64,000 bases of DNA from Monodelphis domestica (taxonomy: Eukaryota > Chordata > Mammalia > Didelphimorphia > Didelphidae). The DNA lies in the NCBI RefSeq assembly GCF_027887165.1, contig NC_077227.1, positions 348,919,207 to 348,983,206 of the forward strand, given 5' to 3'. Positions 11,341-22,671 of the stretch are shown in pieces; within the stretch, counting starts at the first letter, position 1; each line of letters starts with the position of its first letter. A program made the translations under genes and the position numbers. The notes beneath the pieces are model-generated. The model searched no databases. It saw only the letters and a list, made by a program, of their open reading frames with translations, and was not told the DNA's origin.

Positions 11341-11837
11341 TTGATAAAAATATCTAACACTGGGTCAAGGTCAGATCACTTGAGTATTCTACTATATGCC
11401 AGAGATCCCAATCAAATTGATTCATTAATCATTTTCCTTTAAGTCTAGTCTATTCAACTGGTTTCTAATCTACCTAATTACATTATCATTTAATCCAAAC
11501 TTCTCTACCTTCTTAATGAGTGAATTTGTCAAATGTCTTGCTGAAATCTGGTTATGGTAGGCAGATGGCATTCTCCTGATTTTATCTGTCTAGTGTCTAC
11601 ATCAGAAGAAACAATATGAGGTTAGTCTGGAATAATCTGTTCCAACCCACATTAGCTCTTCCAGAGCTCCCTTCATAAATACTTTGTAAATACTCACAAA
11701 CCATTCCTCTAATAATGCTTTCTAGAACTTTCCTAGGAAACAATGTCAAACTTACTAGTCTATAGTTTGAAGAAGCTATTTTCTTTTTTGAAAATTGGAA
11801 CATTTTGCTTATGACTCAGCAGCTCCCCTGTGCTACA

Positions 11838-12386
11838 TAATTTTTTTTAAAAAAAACCCTTGCCTTTTGTCTAAAAATCAATACTAGGTATTGGTTCCAA
11901 GGCACAAGAGTGGTAAGGAATAGGCAATGTGGATCAAGTGACTTGCCCAGGGTCACACAGTGTAAAAATGGAGATTTGAACTCTGGACTCCATTCCCCAA
12001 AAGTCCTTGCTCACTTCCCAAAATGCCTTGTAACCTCACCTGGGCCAAGAGATGGGGTATTTAACCTGGTTGTAAAGGCTTCTAGGCCCTCTTTTCTACT
12101 TCCACTTTAGAGCAGACGTGTCTCTCATGATGTGAGTGAAATTTAATTGGGCCTCTTGGCCCACCTGGCACGTGCCTTTCTTACTTGTATTTTCTTTATA
12201 TTTTAATCTTCAATAAACCTCTAAAATTATAATACTCCTTGCAGAGAGAACTAATTTCTACCTGCCTCAGTTTCCCTAAAATTTTAACTCTTACAACAGC
12301 TAGGAAGTGTCTGAGGGTAAGACTTTAACCCAGGACCTCCCATCTATGGGCCTGGCTCTCATTCCACTGTGCCACCCAGCTGCCTC
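11838..12386 (-). mobile_element. tRNA-type marsupial SINE, split by a solo LTR
   Basis: The tail with 'attggttccaaggcac' is at 11838-11960 and the head, to 'cccagctgcctc', at 12296-12386. An imperfect repeat around 'cataatttttt' flanks it (about 11835 and 12394), as expected for insertion into the CR1 relic. Confidence 0.85.
11961..12295 (+). mobile_element. Solo LTR (ERV class I-like), 335 bp
   Basis: It starts TGTAAAAATGG and ends ACTCTTACA. A TATA-like 'gtatttaacc' is at about 12057 and AATAAA at about 12211. It interrupts the SINE exactly, with a 4-bp duplication acag at 11957-11960 and 12296-12299. Four-base duplications fit class I (gammaretrovirus-like) endogenous retroviruses. No internal viral sequence is present. 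Confidence 0.88.
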
Positions 12387-12586
12387 ATGTTTTGCATAAT
12401 TTTTTAGATATCACTGATTTAAAAAAGCTGCCTTCACAGTCTCAATTCTTTTCAATACCTCCAGCTGGTGGCTTTAATTCAAAAATTATATGTTCTCTTC
12501 CTAGCTCCTCTCTCCCCTTTTCTCCCTTCTTTACCTCTATTCACTATCCCTCTTCCTTTATCTCTCTTCATTCTTTATAAGTGGAA

Positions 12587-12630
12587 AAATAGTGCTAATC
12601 TGAATTGGGTAAGAAAATATCGTCTATAAG
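12587..12630 (+). repeat. SINE stub (left part of the split SINE continuing at 19323)
   Basis: 'agtgctaatctgaattggg' matches the 3' half of the SINE seen intact at about 10598. Its continuation follows the L1 stack at 19323. Confidence 0.65.
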
Positions 12631-12891
12631 GAAGAACTGTGGGAGTAGAAAAATGGAAGAAAAACAACTGCCTGATCACATGGGTTGATGGGGATATGAT
12701 TGGGGATGTAGACTCCAAACAATCATCCTAGTGCAAATATCAATAATTAGGAAATAGATCTTGATCAATGACACATGTAAACCTGGTGGAATTGCTTATT
12801 GGCTATGGGAGGGGGAGAGGGAAAGATCATGATTCATGTAATGATGGAAAAATATTCTAAATTAATTAACTAAATAAAAATTTTCAATTTA
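12631..12891 (+). mobile_element. L1 3' UTR stub
   Basis: It begins 'gaagaactgtgggagtag' in the L1 3' UTR and ends in an A-rich tail. Its target duplication 'aagaaaatatcctctttag' now sits at 12611-12630 (diverged) and 19323-19341, because the larger L1 was later inserted in its tail. Confidence 0.85.
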
Positions 12892-13706
12892 AAAAAAGGA
12901 AGAGAATTTGCAAACTTCCGGTCAAGATGGCAGCTTAGAGAAAGCTAAAGTCCAGATCTCCTGAAACCCTTCCTTACTGATCTCAAACCAAATGCTCCTA
13001 GGGCACCGAAATTCAAAACGATCAACAACATAGACCCCGGGAGTCCTTCTCCTGGACCTGGACCTGAATAAAAGGTACGCCCCCCCCCCAAAAGCCAGAA
13101 CCCGAGACCACTCGTACCTAAGGGGTAGGCAGAAGGAAGGTCCTAGGACTCATCCCCGCAACCCAGAGCGCCGAGTCCTAGTCCGAGGCAGCAGAGGCAA
13201 CTTCAGAGCCCCACAGCCTGCTATTCTGAAGACCACATCCTGAAAACAACCTGATCCAGTCGAGGGGGCACCCAGACAGCAGGGAAACAGAGAGAGAGGG
13301 GGGGAGCTTGTAACCCCCTGGCTGGATCCTTCCATGGGAGTCTCACGAAATAAAGTCCCTGCCTCAAGGCATACTAAATTCAACCCAGGGAAAATTAATC
13401 TCATTAGGAGCCCTCTGAGCTCCTGGAAGCCTAGGCCCCTCCCCCCGCATAGTGCAGGAGCTGGCCGGCTAAGGCACAGGAACAAGGGCCAAGCTAGGCT
13501 TAGAGCGTGGAAGTAAGGCAATGGAGAAGCATCAGGAGGGTACCGAGGAGAGGAGGTCAGTAACAGGGACACACCAGCAACTCCTGGCTTCCCGGGAAGA
13601 CAGAACAACAACTGCATAGAACAGACAATCTGCCTAGGGCTAAAACCTCTGAACGCCAGACAGAGATAAGAAAAGCTAGTTACCCCCCCCCCCCACTCAG
13701 ATAGAG

Positions 13707-14630
13707 ATGGCAAGCTCCACAGAAGCACAAAAGTCCCAAAATTCAAAAAGAAACAAGAAGAAGGGGGCGACTTTGGACACATTTTATGGAGCAAAAATAC
13801 AAAACACAGAGGAGATAGAAAAGGAAACACAAGCAAATGCTCCGAAACCTTCCAAAGGAAATGGAAACTCTCCACAAACCCATGAAGAATTTGAATCTGA
13901 AATGATCAAAAAGATGGAAGCCTTCTGGGAGGAAAAGTGGGAAATAATGCAAAAGAAATTCACGCATCTACAAAACCAGTTTGACCAAACTGTAAAAGAA
14001 AACCAGGCTTTAAAGCAAGAACTAATAAAGCAAAACCAAAAGAGCAAGAAATTGGAAGAGAACATAAAAATATCTCACCGACAAGGTGACAGATCTGGAA
14101 AATAGAGGGAGAAGAGATAATTTAAGAATAATTGGACTTCCAGAAAAGCCAGAAATAAACACCAAACTCGACATCGTGATACAAGATATAATCAAAGAAA
14201 ATTGCCCAGAGATTCTAGAACAAGGGGGCAATACAGCCACTGACAGAGCTCACAGAACACCTTCTACACTAAACCCCCAAAAGACAACTCCCAGGAATGT
14301 AATTGCCAAATTCCAAAGCTATCAGACAAAAGAAAAAATCCTACAGGAAGCCAGAAAAAGACAATTTAGATATAAAGGAATGCCAATCAGGGTCACACAA
14401 GACCCTGCAAGTTCTACTCTGAATGATCGTAAGGCATGGAACATGATCTTCAGAAAGGCAAGAGAGCTGGTCTTCAATCAAGAATCAGCTATCCAGCAAA
14501 ACTGACTATATACTTCCAAGGGAAAGTATGGACATTCAACAAAATAGAAGATTTCCAACTTTTTGCAATGAAAAGACCAGAGCTCTGTAGAAAGTTCAAT
14601 ATCGAAAATCAAAGAGCATGGAATACCTGA
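13707..14630 (+). pseudogene. L1 ORF1 with two single-base frameshifts
   Basis: This encodes the L1 RNA-binding coiled-coil protein. Reading opens at 13707 (MASSTEAQKS) with a basic N terminus, then a coiled coil to about 14075. An extra A in an A run near 14067-14071 shifts the frame. The RRM part follows (RRDNLRIIGLPE near 14112-14147), then NVIAKF and YQTKEKIL. A missing base near 14471 returns the frame to the original for the C-terminal end at 14630. A C run (13684-13695) lies just before the start. Length is near the family norm of about 300 residues. Confidence 0.9.
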
Positions 14631-15164
14631 AAAGGTAAATATGAAGGAAAGGGAAAAGGAGAAAAATGTTATCTTCTTCTTTTACTCAAACTCTCTTCTA
14701 TAAGGACTACATTTATATCAATCTATGTATACTAACATGTGGGGAAAATGTAATGTGTAAATAGGGGGAAAAGAAAGACCAAATAGAATAATCTTTCTCA
14801 CACAAAGATTCACATGGGAAGGGGAGGGGAAGAAAACTCCTATAAGAAGGAGAGGAAGAGAGTTTTTACTTAAACCTTACTCTCAGGGAAAACAACTCTG
14901 AGAGGGAAAAACATCCAGATCCATTGGGATCTTGAATTCTATCTTACCCAACAAGGGTAGGGAGAAGGGAAAACCAAGGGGGGGAGGGGGAGAGGGAAAA
15001 CAAAAAGGGAGGGAAAAAGAGGGGGGAGGGGAAGGGAACAAAAAGGGAGGGACTAAAAAGGGAAACATCAAGGGAGGGGACAAGGGGGACTGATTCAAAG
15101 TAAATCACTGGACTAAAAGGTAGAGCCGAAGAAGAAAAGGTTAGAATTAGGGAAAGCTATCAAA
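14631..15164 (+). other. L1 inter-ORF spacer with G-rich purine tract
   Basis: About 530 bp separate ORF1 and ORF2, far longer than in human L1. From 14975 to 15090 the + strand is almost pure purine, with many GGG to GGGGGG runs, a composition able to form G-quadruplexes. No ORF of note is seen on the + strand. Confidence 0.8.
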
Positions 15165-18100
15165 ATGCCAGGGAGTCCACAAATGACAATCATAACTTTG
15201 AACGTGAATGGGATGAACTCACCCATAAAACGTAGATGAATAGCAGAATGGATCAGAATCCAAAACCCTACCATATGTTGTCTTCAAGAAACATACATGA
15301 GGCAGGTTGACACCCACAAGGTCAGAATTAAAGGATGGAGTAAGACCTTCTGGGCCTCAACAGACAGAAAGAAGGCAGGAGTGGTAATCATGATATCTGA
15401 TAAAGCCAAAACAAAAATAGACCTGATCAAAAGGGATAGGGAAGGTAATTATATTTTGTTAAAAGGGACTTTAGACAATGAGGAAATATCATTAATCAAC
15501 ATGTATGCACCAAATAATATAGCACCCAAATTTCTAATGGAGAAACTAGGAGAATTGAAGGAAGAAATAGACAGTAAAACCATATTAGTGGGAGATTTAA
15601 ATGAACCATTATCAAATTTAGATAAATCAAATCAAAAAAATAAATAAGAAAGAGGTAAAAGAAGTGAATGAAATCTTAGAAAAATTAGAATTAATAGACA
15701 TATGGAGAAAAATAAATAGGGATAAAAAGGAATACACCTTCTTCTTAGCACCACATGGCACATTCACAAAAATTGACCATACATTAGGTCATAGAAACAT
15801 AGCACACAAATGCAGAAAAGCAGAAATAATGAATGCAGCCTTCTCAGATCACAAGGCAATAAAAATAATGATCAGTAAAGGTACATGGAAAACCAAATCT
15901 AAAACCAATTGGAAATTAAACAATATGATACTCCAAAACCGTTTAGTTAGAGAAGAAATCATAGAAACAATTAATAATTTCATCGAGGAAAATGACAATG
16001 GCGAGACATCCTTTCAAACCTTTTGGGATGCAGCCAAAGTGGTAATCAGAGGTAAATTCATATCCCTGAGTGCATATATCAACAAACTAGGGAGAGCAGA
16101 GATCAATCAATTGGAAATGTAAATAAAAAAACTTGAAAGCGATCAAATTAAAAACCCCCAGTAGAAAACCAAACTAGAAATCCTAAAAATTAAGGGAGAA
16201 ATTAATAAAATGGAAAGTGATAGAACTATTGATTTAATAAATAATACAAGAATTTGGTACTTTGAAAAAACAAACAAAATAGACAAAGCACTGGTCAATC
16301 TAATTAAAAAAAGGAAGGAAGAAAAGCAAATTAACAGCATCAAAGATGAAAAGGGGGACAGCACCTCCGATGAAGAGGAAATTAAGGCAATCATTAGAAA
16401 TTACTTTGCCCAATTATATGGCAATAAATACACCAATTTAGGTGATATGGATGAATATATACAAAAATACAAACTGCCTAGACTAACAGAAGAGGAAATA
16501 GAATTCTTAAATAATCCCATATCAGAAAATGAAATCCAACAAGCCATCAAAGAACTTCCTAAGAAAAAATCCCCAGAGCCTGATGGATTCACCTGTGAAT
16601 TCTATCAAACATTCAGAGAACAGTTAATCCCAATACTATACAAACTATTTGACATAATAAGCAAAGAGGGAGTTCTACCAAACTCCTTTTATGACACAAA
16701 CATGGTACTGATTCCAAAACCAGGCAGGTCAAAAACAGAGAAAGAAAACTATAGACCAATCTCCCTAATGAATATAGATGCAAAAATCTTAAATAGGATA
16801 CTAGCAAAAAGACTCCAGTAAGTGATCAGAAGGGTCATCCACTATGATCAAGTAGGATTTATACCAGGGATGCAGGGCTGGTTCAATATTAGGAAAACCA
16901 TCCACATAATTGACCACATCATCAAACAAACCAACAAGAATGACATGATTATCTCAATAGACGCAGAAAAAGCCTTTGATAAAATACAACACCCATTCCT
17001 ATTAAAAACACTAGAAAGCATAGGAGTAGAAGGGTCGTTCCTAAGAATAATAAACAGTATATATCTAAAACCATCAGCTAATATCATCTGCAATGGGGAT
17101 AAACTAGATGCATTCCCAATAAGATCAGTAGTGAAACAAGGATACCCATTGTCACCTCTACTATTTGACATTGTACTAGAAACACTAGCAGTAGCAATTA
17201 GAGAAGAAAAAGAAATTGAAGGCATCAAAATAGGCAAGGAGGAGACCAAGTTATCACTCTTTGCAGATGACATGATGTTCTACTTAAAGAATCCTAGAGA
17301 TTCAACCAAAAAGCTAATTGAAATAATCAACAACTTTAGCAAAGTTGCAGGATACAAAATAAACCCACATAAATCATCAGCTTTTCTATATATCTCCAAC
17401 ACAGCTCAGCAGCAAGAACTAGAAAGAGAAATCCCATTCAAAATCACCTTAGACAAAATAAAATACCTAGGAATCTACCTCCCAAGACAAACACAGGAAC
17501 TATATGAACACAACTACAAAACACTCTCCACACAACTAAAACTAGACTTGAACAATTGGAAAAACATTAACTGCTCATGGATAGGATTAGCCAATATAAT
17601 AAAAATGACCATCCTACCCAAACTTATTTATCTTTTTAGTGCCATAGCCATTGAACTCCCAAAATATTTCTTTACTAATTTAGAAAAAACCATAACAAAG
17701 TTCATTTGGAATAACAAAAGATCAAGGATATCCAGGGAAATAATGAAAAAAAAACAGATATGATGGGGGCATTGCAGTCCCAGACATTAAACTAGATTAC
17801 AAAGCAGCAGTCATCAAAACAATTTGGTACTGGCTAAGAAACAGAAAGGAAGATCAGTGGAATAGACTGGGGGAAAGCGACCTCAGCAAGACAATATACG
17901 ATAAACCCAAAGATCCCAGCTTTTGGGACAAAAATCCACTATTCGATAAAAACTGCTGGGAAAATTGGAAGACAGTATGGGAGAGATTAGGAATAGATCA
18001 ACACCTCACACCCTACACCAAGATAAATTCAAAATGGGTGAATGACTTAAACATAAAGAAGGAAACCATAAGGAAATTGGGTAAACACAGAATAATATAC

Positions 18101-18974
18101 ATGTCAGACCTTTGGGAGGGGAAAGGCTTTAAAACCAAGCAAGACATAGAAAGAATCACAAAATGTAAAATAAATAATTTTGACTACATCAAATTAAAAA
18201 GCTTTTGTACAAACAAAACCAATGTAACTAAAATCAGAAGGGAAACAACAAATTGGGGAAAAAATCTTCATAGAAACCTCTGACAAAGGTTTAATTACTC
18301 AAATTTATAAAGAGCTAAATCAATTGTACAAAAAATCAAGCCATTCTCCAATTGATAAATGGGCAAGGGACATGGATAGGCAATTCTCAGATAAAGAAAT
18401 CAAAACTATTAATAAGCACATGAAGAAGTGTTCTAAATCTCTTATAATCAGAGAGATGCAAATAAAAACAACTCTGAGGTATCACCTCACACCTAGCAGA
18501 TTGGCTAACATGATAGCAAAGGAAAGTAGTGAATGCTGGAGGGGATGTGGAAAAGTAGGGGCATTAATTCATTGCTGGTGGAGTAGTGATCTGATCCAAC
18601 CATTCTGGAGGGCAATTTGGAACTATGCCCAAAGGGTGACAAAAGAATGTCAACCCTTTGATCCAGCCATAGCACTGCTGGGTCTGTACCCCAAAGAGAT
18701 AATGGACAAAAAGACTTGTACAAAAATATTCATAGCTGAGCTCTTTGTGGTGGCCAAAAACTGGAAAACGAGGGGATGCCCATCAATTGGGGAATGGCTG
18801 AGCAAATTGTGGTATATGTTGGTGATGGAATACTATTGTGGAAAAAGGAATAATAAAGTGGAGGAATTCCATGGAGACTGGAACAACCTCCAGGAAGTGA
18901 TGCAGAGCGAGAGGAGCAGAACCAGGAGAACATTGTACACAGAGACTAATACACTGTGGTATAATCGAATGTAA
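15165..18974 (+). pseudogene. L1 ORF2 (endonuclease and reverse transcriptase), disrupted
   Basis: ORF2 nicks the target DNA and reverse transcribes L1 RNA there. It starts at 15165 (MPGSPQ). Endonuclease motifs LNVNGMN, LQET and SDHKAI (about 15849-15866) are visible. The reverse transcriptase shows [32 protein letters not shown] and FADD (17260-17271). A cysteine motif CWRGCG...HCWW lies at about 18535-18585. Defects are stop TGA 15237, a frameshift near 15640 in an A run, stops TAA 16120, TAG 16162 and TAA 16819, a frameshift in the A run near 17750, and another near 18260. The end is at 18974. Confidence 0.93.
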
Positions 18975-19322
18975 TGGACTTCTCCATTGGTGGTGGTGTA
19001 ATGTCCCTGAACAATCTGCAGAGATCTAGGAGAAAAAACACTATTCATAAGCAAAGGATAAACTATGGGAGTGGAAACACAAAGGAAAAGCAACTGCCTG
19101 ACTACAGAGGTTGAGGGTACGTGACAGAGGATAGACTCTAAACGAAACTCTAATGCAAATATTGACAACATGGAAATGGGTTCGAATCAAGAACACATGT
19201 GACACCCAGTGGAATCACAGGTTGGCTATGGGGGTGGGGGGAGGAAAAGAAAATGATCTTTGTCTTTAATGAATAATGCTTGGAAATGATCAAATAAAAT
19301 ATTATTTTAAAAAAAAAGGAAG

Positions 19323-19480
19323 AAGAAAATATCCTCTTTAGAAGTTTCCTTCACTAGTGAAATCACAGGTATAGATCAAAAAATGAATAACATGTTCTAC
19401 CTACATCACGGGGTGCTATAATGAAAATGCAATGTAAACCTTAAAGCATTACAAAAATGTGTTATTTCTCCTCTTTCCCT
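19323..19480 (+). repeat. Right part of the split SINE / MIR tail
   Basis: 'gaaatcacaggtatagatc' and 'aaaccttaaagcattac' continue the SINE begun at 12587, confirming insertion into a pre-existing element. Confidence 0.65.
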
Positions 19481-19545
19481 ATCTACATCTTTCTCTTTCC
19501 ATCTTCTCCTTCTCCCTCTCCTTTTTCCCCTCTCATCACTCCTCC
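19455..19545. repeat. CT-rich low-complexity tract
   Basis: A pyrimidine-rich run of ctt and ctcc units, with no gene. Confidence 0.7.
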
Positions 19546-19594
19546 ATGTAATATATACATATTTAGGAAATAAAGATCATTATTCTCCATTTTG

Positions 19595-19800
19595 TAGGAG
19601 AATAAACTGAGATACAAAACTGTTAACTGCTTAAAAGCGTTTAGAACTCTGCCTAGCAGGTAGTAAGCGTTATATAAATATTAGCTATTGATGGGTATTA
19701 TTTAAGCAGCACTGGAAGCACTTCCCTGAGAACTGGATTTTTATCCCTTCTCCTTTCTCTGCCTCTCAATTTCCCCATTTGCAAAATGAGTGGGATAACC
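19595..19800 (+). repeat. MIR-type SINE fragments
   Basis: 'gcgttatataaatattagct' is the MIR 3' end. A second fragment holds 'tttccccatttgcaaaatga'. Confidence 0.6.
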
Positions 19801-19869
19801 TGATGACAACTATGGGCTCCAGTGGATTTCAGTAGAATCTGTCAATTCTAAAGTAGAAAAGCAAACATC

Positions 19870-20243
19870 AAAAAATTCATGGATTAAAGCCTATATTAGA
19901 CCTTTCTTTCCTGAAACCCCTGGGAACGAAGCTTAATTAGAGGTTGCGGATGAATGACAAATGAAGGGCAGGAATACCCGTTGTCAGCCAGGATTCCACC
20001 ACTGGCTAATTGCCCCAAATTGGCTGCTCTGTCAGCCTTTGGGCAGACTATAGCACTCTCAGTCTTTCAGCCTGGGGAAATAAAAGCAATCTGAATGACA
20101 ATCAACAAAAGAGCTGGGGCTGTTCCTGCGCATGCACATTACAGTGGAGGCAGGTCCTGTCCCGACTGTCAGCCTGCTTCTGCCTGCTCCGTGGGCTGGC
20201 CATGGAGAAACATTCAGTTGCTTGTTAATTTTTTTTTTTCCAG
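19870..20243 (+). promoter_or_regulatory. ARHGEF37: Candidate promoter/enhancer region of ARHGEF37
   Basis: This stretch is free of recognisable repeats and richer in GC than its surroundings. It holds TGCGCATGCA at 20127-20136, close to the NRF1 consensus, and 'aaataaaagc' at about 20078. It lies just upstream of the candidate 5' exon. It is not a CpG island. A promoter role is inference only. It could instead be a conserved intronic element, with the true promoter upstream of the window. Confidence 0.3.
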
Positions 20244-20317
20244 AGACTGAGACTACCTTGAGCAGCCTGAAACGAGAGGAGAAGGCTGCGGGAGTCCTGT
20301 TCCCTGTGGATTGGGAG
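20244..20317 (+). other. ARHGEF37: Candidate 5' untranslated exon of ARHGEF37
   Basis: A T-rich tract and cag (20229-20243) form a strong acceptor, and gtaagt at 20318 is a consensus donor. They enclose 74 bases without an ATG. Joined to the coding exon at 40315, the exon adds no upstream start codon, and its own open frame does not continue into the ARHGEF37 frame, so it would be 5' UTR. It lies in the longest repeat-free island upstream of the gene. I have no transcript evidence, and a chance acceptor-donor pair is possible. Confidence 0.42.
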
Positions 20318-20329
20318 GTAAGTTGAAGA

Positions 20330-20824
20330 TAAGTGCTAAGAGCTAGGAATAGTCAGAGATCTCCTCAAAACAGGTTGCTTGGTTAGGAGACAGCTGAGTG
20401 ATGCCTGTCGCCATAGGAGTTCAGTGGGAAGACAGATCACCCTGCTGAGCCCCCCGTCACTCAGCCAGCCTGTTGAAGGGCGAGGAGTAATAGGGAAAGA
20501 CATGGCTTGTCAGGAAGGCAGGACAGGACCCCCACAGGCTGGGCCCGAAAAGGAGATTCGAGGCATTGTTTCTAGGGCAGGCTGGGAATACTCTGGAAGT
20601 TTACAAGGACAATAAAAAAAAAAGGCCACTCTCCGTGCCAAAAGTCATGGTTTAGTTCTGAAGCCAGTCTGTGATTTTTCAGGGAATTGAATTAAGCCCT
20701 TTAAAAAGCAGGTGGTGTCCTGATAACAAAAGCCTAATTTGGCAGCTATGCAAATCTGGGTCTGTGGGCTGAATGAAATTGGGGCATATCTCTATGATTT
20801 TAGCTTATATAAATTACATTTTAA
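20330..20824. other. Repeat-free intronic sequence downstream of the 5' exon
   Basis: It is moderately GC-rich, with no repeat recognised. The small ORF at 20379-20615 has no family resemblance. Regulatory content is possible but not shown. Confidence 0.4.
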
Positions 20825-21010
20825 CAGGGAAGCCCGAAGGAAACTCGAGTTCAAATCCTAATTTTGCCAACCTATCCCAGTGACATTCGATAAGTCATGT
20901 GACATCTACGAGTTTTAGTTTCCTCATCTTTAAGGTGAGGATAACAACACTTATACTGACTATCCCACAGCATTGGACTAATTATCCAATGAAATAATGG
21001 GTGAGAAAGG
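20825..21010 (+). repeat. MIR-type SINE
   Basis: 'gagttcaaatcctaatttt' and 'gtttcctcatctttaaggtg' are in sense orientation. Confidence 0.65.
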
Positions 21011-21714
21011 GATTTATCCTACAGTTTATCATATTATTGTTGTTGTTACTGTTCATAGCCCAAGTACAGATATCCCTTGCTTAATGAAATAAAATGATTA
21101 CCTGTAAAATGAATCCTATTTCCCCATTGATTACACGGTTGAAGATGCATTGTGATGGGAAGGGGGAATCAGTCTTTTGTTATAAACAGCATCATATTTA
21201 GTACAACAAACCCTTAAAAATTAAAGTGCCTCCAAGATGCAGATCAGAAATCATCCATGCATAAGCATCTTATGCAATCCTTTCCCCATGTCAGTTAAAG
21301 ACTTTTATCCATATGAGATATGCAGTTCATTTTTATTAATGTTCTAATTAGCTTTTAACTTCATCTTGAGACAAGAAGTTTTATTTCTCAGAGGTTTGTA
21401 AAAATATACTGCTTTACAAAAATTATCCTGGATTTTGTTACAAAACTTTGGGTTTTGTTGGGTTGTGCAACAATGTCAGAATATTTCAAGTTATTGACCT
21501 AATATCAAATTTCTGTTATTATTTTTATTGTCTTTATGATCAACCTGATAAAAGTTTATGCAAAATCCAGTTAACCTTTTTCTTCTTCTTCCTCAGAATC
21601 CCCTACAGGGTTTATGTCTATGTGTCCCCCAAAAAATTATTTTGAAGTTTTTTAAAGGCCATAAAGGAAAAGACCTTTTTGTATATTAACTCTGAAATTT
21701 CACTGAAAACTGTT
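21011..21714. other. Unassigned intronic sequence
   Basis: Nothing recognised beyond a short gttgttgtt run near 21038. An old DNA-transposon end near 21070-21110 is possible but not supportable. Confidence 0.35.
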
Positions 21715-21950
21715 AGAGGCAATCAGGAATAGTGGAACACTGGATTCAGTGTTCCTTGGGTTTTTTGGTCTTGACCCTGACAATTACCTTGCTGATTTTT
21801 TTAAACATTTTTTTTTAGCTGTGTATCTTTTGCAAATTACTTAACTTCTTTGAACTTGAATTCAATGATCTGGCAAAATGGAGGTGGAAATGTTTTCTTT
21901 AAGGAAAGTGCATTGTAAACTAAAACATGCTGTTTAATTGTGAATATTAA
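21715..21950 (+). repeat. MIR-type SINE, old
   Basis: It has 'gaatagtggaacactggatt' at the head and 'gcaaattacttaacttcttt' in the core, interrupted by a T run. Confidence 0.55.
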
Positions 21951-22671
21951 TATGAAAATAATGAGAAATAAAGAAAAATATTTAAAATAAATAAAGAAAA
22001 GATAATCCTTTTACTTTTGCCCTTCATCATTTCTCTTCCCTTCTCCAATCAACTGCAACCTCAGTCATCTCCTCTTCCTTCATTCAACTCTTCTTATCTG
22101 TCAGTTCCTTATCTATGACATTTATACTAACATTATATACATGTATATGTCTTTTATACAAACATTTAGAAGTCTTCCCTCATCCTTAAGAATATACATA
22201 CATGCATAAAACATATATGTATATTCAATAGATTCAACTATTCACTCTAAATAGGGCTTCTGTGAATTTTTTCCTTTTTGATATGTAGGTAATTATTTCA
22301 ATGCAATTAGATCCTTTTTCAATCCTATGTATTTTCTATATTTTGAGTTGGGGACCAAAGGATTCAAGAGATTGACAAAGAAGTCCCTTACACACACAAA
22401 ACGATCAAGAATGTCTGATTTAAATTATTGTGGTATATCACCTCTGTTTTTTAGCCAGACTCCTGAAAGACCTGTCTAGATTCATTGCCTTCACTTACTC
22501 TCATTCACTTCCAAGGTCACATAGGAAGGCAGTGGCAGAAACCTAGAGCTTTTTGCATTAAACTATATTTTGATTGGTTGGGGGTGTGAGGAGGTGAAGC
22601 TATAAAATGACAGGAGTAAGAAAAGACAGGAAAAATCATTTAAAATTTTTTTTAGAAATCTAAAATTCACC
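21951..22671. other. Unassigned sequence with acatat-rich patch
   Basis: A tatac/acatat-rich low-complexity patch lies at 22130-22230. There is no gene. Confidence 0.35.

Larger units (their letters stand above)
11341..12490 (-). mobile_element. CR1/L3-type LINE, reverse-transcriptase relic, doubly interrupted
   Basis: On the reverse strand the CR1/L3 reverse transcriptase is readable. A NYR-VSLT block followed by KVLESIIRGM lies at about 11690-11790, and DFSKTFD at about 11535-11560. The upstream part resumes at 12387-12490 after a SINE. Many stops make it a fossil of a family shared among amniotes. Confidence 0.72.
12896..19318 (+). mobile_element. Near full-length L1 LINE, about 6.4 kb
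   Basis: All L1 parts are present in order: a GC-rich 5' UTR starting near 'cttccggtcaagatggcagc' (12916), ORF1 (13707-14630), a purine-rich spacer, ORF2 (15165-18974), and a 3' UTR ending in a polyadenylation signal and A tail. It sits in the poly-A of an older L1 stub, with aaaaaaaggaaga-like flanks at about 12892 and 19312. Both ORFs are broken by a few indels and stops, so the copy is inactive but not ancient. Confidence 0.95.

Noticed and set aside
20010..20615. Small ORFs near the candidate 5' exon
   Set aside because: None continues in frame into the ARHGEF37 ATG across the predicted splice, and none resembles a protein family.
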